This document shows positions 60,140-64,000 of a DNA stretch of 64,000 nucleotides, in pieces. Both the position numbers and the translations under genes were made by a program. Below the pieces are notes generated by a model that was not told the DNA's origin, made no database searches, and saw only the letters and a program-made list of their open reading frames with translations. How positions within the stretch are numbered: position 1 is the stretch's first letter; each line of letters opens with the position of its first letter. This stretch comes from Rana temporaria (taxonomy: Eukaryota > Chordata > Amphibia > Anura > Ranidae), in contig NC_053494.1 in the NCBI RefSeq assembly GCF_905171775.1, positions 155,670,115 through 155,734,114 of the forward strand. Direction: 5' to 3'.

Positions 60140-61097
60140 TTAAAAAGGAGTTGTAAAGGCAGAATTTTTTTTTTATCTTCATGCATTTGATGCATGAAGA
60201 TAAAAAATTACTTGTGTCGTAGCCGCCTCAGAACACCCTACTTAATTACCTGAGCCCCATTTCTCTCCAGCAATGTCCACACATTTCTAAGCTGCCCGGG
60301 ATACTCCTGACTGACAATGACTGCGCAGCTGTGTCTCAGTCAAAGTCAGACAGCCAGAGGAGAGGGGGTGGGGCCAGGGCTCAATGTCTGAATGGACACA
60401 TGGAGCAGCGACTCGGCTCCAGTGCCCGTCTTGTCACATTCGGCTCCCCATCACATTGCTTCGGAAGTGATGTTTCGTCGCCGCCATCTTGCTACACCCC
60501 ACACCATTGCACAGTAATGATAGAGTGAGAAGGGGGCAAGCGGACATCTTGTTACACCCCACCGGAGTTTTAGATTTAACAGTTATTTTCAACAAAAAAT
60601 GGAGCTTATATCCTTAAATACAGTATTTGAAAATCCAACGGACTGTTTACATGTTACATTTTTAAAGCAGCAGCAAACCTGCTGACCTTACATGCTTGCT
60701 AATGTGACAAAACACCTCTGATTTTCACATTTAACATATAAACAGTCTGTCGGATTTACAAACACAGTATTTAAGCATATAAGCTCTGTTTTGTGTTGAA
60801 AATAACTGTGAAATCTAAAACTCCGGTGAGTGTAACAAGATGTCCGCTTTCCCCCTTCACACTATCATTACTGTGCAGTGGGGTGTAGCAAGATGGCGGC
60901 GATGGAGCGTCACTTCCAGAGCAATCTGTGATAGGGAACGGAATGTGACACTACACCCCCATAGGAAGCTGCTGACTGTGGGGGTACTCGATAGGAGGGA
61001 GGGGCCAGGAGCAGCAAAAAGCGAGACAAGAAGAACATTTGGGCTGCTCTGTGTAAAACAACTGCATAGGGGAGGCAAGTATAACTTTTTTTTTTAA
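60140..61097. mobile_element. TTAA-flanked foldback element (958 bp)
   Basis: TTAA at 60140-60143 and 61094-61097. The central part is a long inverted repeat: the arm 60477-60650 (CGTCGCCGCCATCTTGCTAC, CACCGGAGTTTTAGATTT, AACAGTTATTTTCAACA) is mirrored at 60740-60905 (TGTTGAAAATAACTGTGAAA, ATCTAAAACTCCGGTG, GTAGCAAGATGGCGGCGATG). The loop is about 60660-60735. Confidence 0.8.
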
Positions 61098-61120
61098 CAC
61101 ACTAAAAAGAGACCTGACAA

Positions 61121-61156
61121 AATTTATATATATATATATATATATTATATATATGA

Positions 61157-61203
<47 letters not shown>

Positions 61204-61297
61204 AGGAGAGAGAGAGAGAGAGAGAATAGAGAGGAGAGAGAGAATAGAAAGGAGACAGTGGAGGGAGAGAATATAAAGGAGACAGTGGAGAGAGAGA

Positions 61298-61346
<49 letters not shown>
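61121..61346. repeat. (AT)n followed by (GA)n microsatellites
   Basis: AT to about 61164, then GA from 61165 to 61346 with an inner higher-order unit around GGAGACAGTGGAGAGAGAGA repeated twice. The Arg/Glu and Ser/Leu ORFs are artefacts. Confidence 0.95.
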
Positions 61347-61348
<2 letters not shown>

Positions 61349-61376
61349 CTATCTATATACACACACTGCAGCTTTT

Positions 61377-62020
61377 ACTTTAAAATAACATGCTTTGGTG
61401 GGCCGTTGAAGTGCCTCTTTATAACTGTCCCCACTTCTTTAAAATGTAAGTTTATTCTGACAATTACTGCCATGGAGATCATCAGTGAGCTTCTCGGTCA
61501 TGTTTTAGATTACTGAACGCTAAACACAGCAGGCTACAGTTTAACAACCGAAGACCTATTAGATCAAAGTCAAAAATATATATCATTTGGAAAAATATAG
61601 TACTTTATGAGCCATCAAAATACATGCAAAGCTTATTGTTGTAAAGAGAAATGTGAGCTATAATCCTCTGGCTACGAAAATCAAACAGGGAAAATTTTTT
61701 AAAAATCTTATTTTAGACACAAATAGACGTTCTAAACATATACATAACAGGTAAAACAGGAAGGCAAAGGCGTTTCATTCAATGTACAAACGCGTCACAA
61801 AGTAAGAGTGATAATGTGTTCATTTATAAAACAAAAGTTATTTCCTATATCTCGCGTTCAGGACTTTTAAATGCTGTAAACTAATGGACCATTTAGATAT
61901 CTGGTGTTTGGCAAGCTGTTCTTTGAGAGAGAACCAGTCCTGGCTAGAATTAGATCAAAGTAATACGAAAGCCTCCATCTTTTTCCCCTCCAGCACATTA
62001 GTATTAATGAACCTTGTACA
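61377..62020. other. unique AT-rich intron sequence, no gene
   Basis: No repeat end or exon seen. Confidence 0.4.
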
Positions 62021-62023
62021 ATG

Positions 62024-62715
62024 TACACCGATCAGCTATAACTTATGACAGGTAAAGTGAACATTGATTATGCAATTACAATGGCACCTGAAAGTCAGTG
62101 CGATATATTAGGCAGCAAGTAAACATGTTGTCCTAGAAGTTGATGTGTAATAAGCAGAAAAAATAGGAATCACAGTTTGTGGTGTTCAAAGTTGCAGGCC
62201 GGTCAAGGTGCCCATGCTGACCCGTGTCTACAGCCAAAGCCCCCTGAGCATCTGAACTTGACCATGGAGCAATGGAAGAAGGTAGCATGGAATGAATCGC
62301 GCTCTCTTTTACATCATGTGGGTGTGTGCGTTTCACTTACTTGGGGAAGAGATGGCACCAAGAAGTACTATGGCATCCGGCAAGGACAATGTTCTGCAGG
62401 GAAACCTTGAGCCTTGCCATTCACATGAAAGTTACTTGACACGTACCACCTACATAGACATTGTTGCTGACCAAGTACACCCTTTCATGGATAGGGTATT
62501 CCCTGATGGCAGTAGCCTCTTTCAGCAAGATAATACACCCTGCCACACTGCAAAAACGGTTCAAGAATGGTTTGAGTGACACAATTAAGCTTGTGGTGTT
62601 GACTTGGCCTCCAAATTCTCCAGATCTCAATCCAACCAAGCAGCTTTGGGATGTGCTGGAAAAACAAGTTTGATCAATGGAGGCCCCACTTCGCAACTTA
62701 CAGAACTTAAAAAAG
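62024..62715 (+). pseudogene. Tc1/mariner relic, transposase second half
   Basis: The left end CACCGATCAGCTATAACTTA is a terminal repeat I recognise from a fish and frog Tc1/mariner family. Plus-strand translation in broken frames includes SLFQQDNTPCHTAKTVQEWF (second catalytic Asp, about 62517-62576) and LTWPPNSPDLNPTKQLWDVL (about 62600-62660), where the catalytic Glu expected after NP[I/T] is Lys. A TGA after FE (62577) and other stops break the frame. The first part of the transposase and the right terminal repeat are missing; CR1 sequence follows. Confidence 0.75.
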
Positions 62716-62739
62716 AAGATCTACTACCGATACCATGAA

Positions 62740-63850
62740 ATAAAAAATATCGTACAATCCTATACCCACAGCAGAGCATGCTCCAATTTGCTACAGCAGG
62801 GGAAAGAAATTCCTTTCTGATCCCCCGAGAGGCAATCGGATTTTCCCAGAATCAACTTTACCTATAAATGTCAGTACCCAGTTATATTATGTACATCTCG
62901 GAAAGTATCCAGGCCTTTCTTAAAGCAATCTACTGATCTGGCCAGAACCACCTCTGGAGGGAGTCTGTTCCACATTTTCACAGCTCTTACTGTGAAGATA
63001 CCTTTGCGCATATGGAGATTAAATCTCTTTTCCTCTAGGCAGTGTCCTCGCTTCCCCTGTGTTGACTGTAAAGTGAATAACTCAAACACCAAGTTCACTA
63101 TATGGACCCCTTATATATTTGTACATATTGATCATATCCCCCCTTATTCTCCTCTTCTTAAGAGTGAATAAATTCAGTTCCTCTAATCTTTCCTCATAGC
63201 CGAGCTCCTCCATGCCTCTTATCAGTTTAGTTGCCCTTCTCTGCACTCTCCCCAGTTCCCCAATATCCTTTTTGAGAACTGGGGCCCAAAACTGAACTGC
63301 ATATTCTAGATGAGGTCTTACTAATGATTTGTACAGGGGCAAAATTATCTCTCTCTCTCTGGAGTCCATATCTCTCTCTCTCTCAATACAAGAAAGGACT
63401 TTGCTCGCTTTGAAAAATGGAGCTTGGCATTGCATGCCATTATTGAGCTTATGATCTACCAAAACTCCCAGATCCTTCACTAGGGATCCCTCCAGTTGTA
63501 CTCCCCCTAGTATGTATGATGCATGTGTATTCTTAGCCCCCAAGTGCATAACTTTACATTTATCAACATTAAACCTCATCTGCTACATAGTCGCCCAATT
63601 AGACAGAACATTGAGGTCGGCTTGTAAATTGGAGACATCCTGTAAGGACGTTATTCCACTGCATAGCTTGGTGTCATCTGCAAAGACAGAAATGTTACTT
63701 TTGATCTCAGACCCAATATCATTTATAAAGATATTAAAAAGTAAGGGTCCCAGCACTGAACCTTGGGGTACACCACTGCTAACCTTAGACCATTCAGAGT
63801 AAGAATCATTAACCACGACTCTCTGAATGAATGATAAACTTGGCAGGCTG
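62740..63850 (-). pseudogene. CR1-like LINE, 5'-truncated reverse transcriptase and 3' end
   Basis: On the minus strand: SSGVPQGSVLGPLLFNIFIN, DIGSEIKSNISVFADDTKLC (FADD catalytic box), LNVLSNWATM, a TAG in place of a probable Trp codon (63585-63583), then MRFNVDKCKVMHLG, LEGSLVKDLGVLVDHKL, LYKSLVRPHLEYAVQFWAP, RVQRRATKLIRGMEELGYEE and RLEELNLFTLKKRRIRGDM. A frameshift follows near 63090, then FTVRAVKMWNRLPPE and FRDVHNITGY. The 3' UTR (62740-62870) matches the CR1 fragment at 7773-8253 on the other strand. It has one nonsense change, one frameshift and a lost 5' part, so it is not functional. Confidence 0.9.
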
Positions 63851-64000
63851 CCTGTTTTCTTTTTTTACAGTTGTCAGCTATGAGCAGAGAACTCTCTGTA
63901 CCGAATAAAGGCAATGCTGTATTAATGTGAAAAAAATTGTAGTAAAAAAAGGCCTTCTATGAACCACCCCCACTGCGCTCCACTGGAGATAAATAAATGA
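63851..64000. other. window end; nothing recognised
   Basis: AT-rich sequence beyond the LINE truncation point. Confidence 0.4.

Noticed and set aside
61102..61383. Arg-Glu and Ser-Leu repeat ORFs
   Set aside because: Products of the (GA)n microsatellite.

Overview
The window is vertebrate nuclear DNA, most likely from a frog of the ranid type. The only gene that can be firmly placed is the 3' part of ube2e3, a class III ubiquitin-conjugating enzyme, on the minus strand. Its last three coding exons lie at 22835-22967, 20116-20263 and 6038-6135. They read without a break into the C-terminal 125 residues and have normal splice sites. Residues such as SSDYPF and QYLTNRAEHDRIARQ mark the paralogue as UBE2E3 rather than UBE2E1 or UBE2E2. 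The earlier exons were not found, so everything from 22968 to the window end is probably one intron of more than 41 kb, in which no further exon could be supported. The frog assignment rests on recognition of the repeats (a CR1-like LINE 3' end, fish/frog Tc1 elements, very abundant ranid-type interspersed repeats) and was not checked by search.

Layout. 1-6037 is 3' flank and 3' UTR of ube2e3 with several MITEs; the first 87 bases could be the end of a plus-strand coding exon (weak). 6136-20115 is the last intron. It holds a strikingly nested transposon: an old Tc1/mariner element (6420-12631) split by a MITE, a CR1 3' end, two further Tc1 elements placed 6 bp apart, and another MITE. 20264-22834 is the preceding intron. 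From 22968 on, the large intron is a mosaic of hAT-like elements with 8-bp target duplications (26794-29099, 30475-31240, 38548-40099, 44560-45977; one more at 16181-17043 in the last intron), elements flanked by TTAA (piggyBac-like MITEs, about ten), MITEs with TA or TNA duplications, an L2-like LINE (about 32660-33795), a CR1-like LINE (about 62740-63850), Tc1/mariner relics (36387-36743, 62024-62715) and long (AT)n arrays. Between them are unique AT-rich islands that might hold conserved non-coding elements.

The most unusual structure is at 53783-56408: a very large imperfect palindrome with a G-rich minisatellite of about three dozen units in its loop. The long ORFs there, like the Ile/Tyr ORFs in the (AT)n tracts, are products of simple sequence and are not annotated as genes. 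All transposase and reverse-transcriptase sequences seen are broken by stops, frameshifts, deletions or truncation; no intact mobile-element gene is present. No tRNA, rRNA, CRISPR array or bacterial-type operon was seen.
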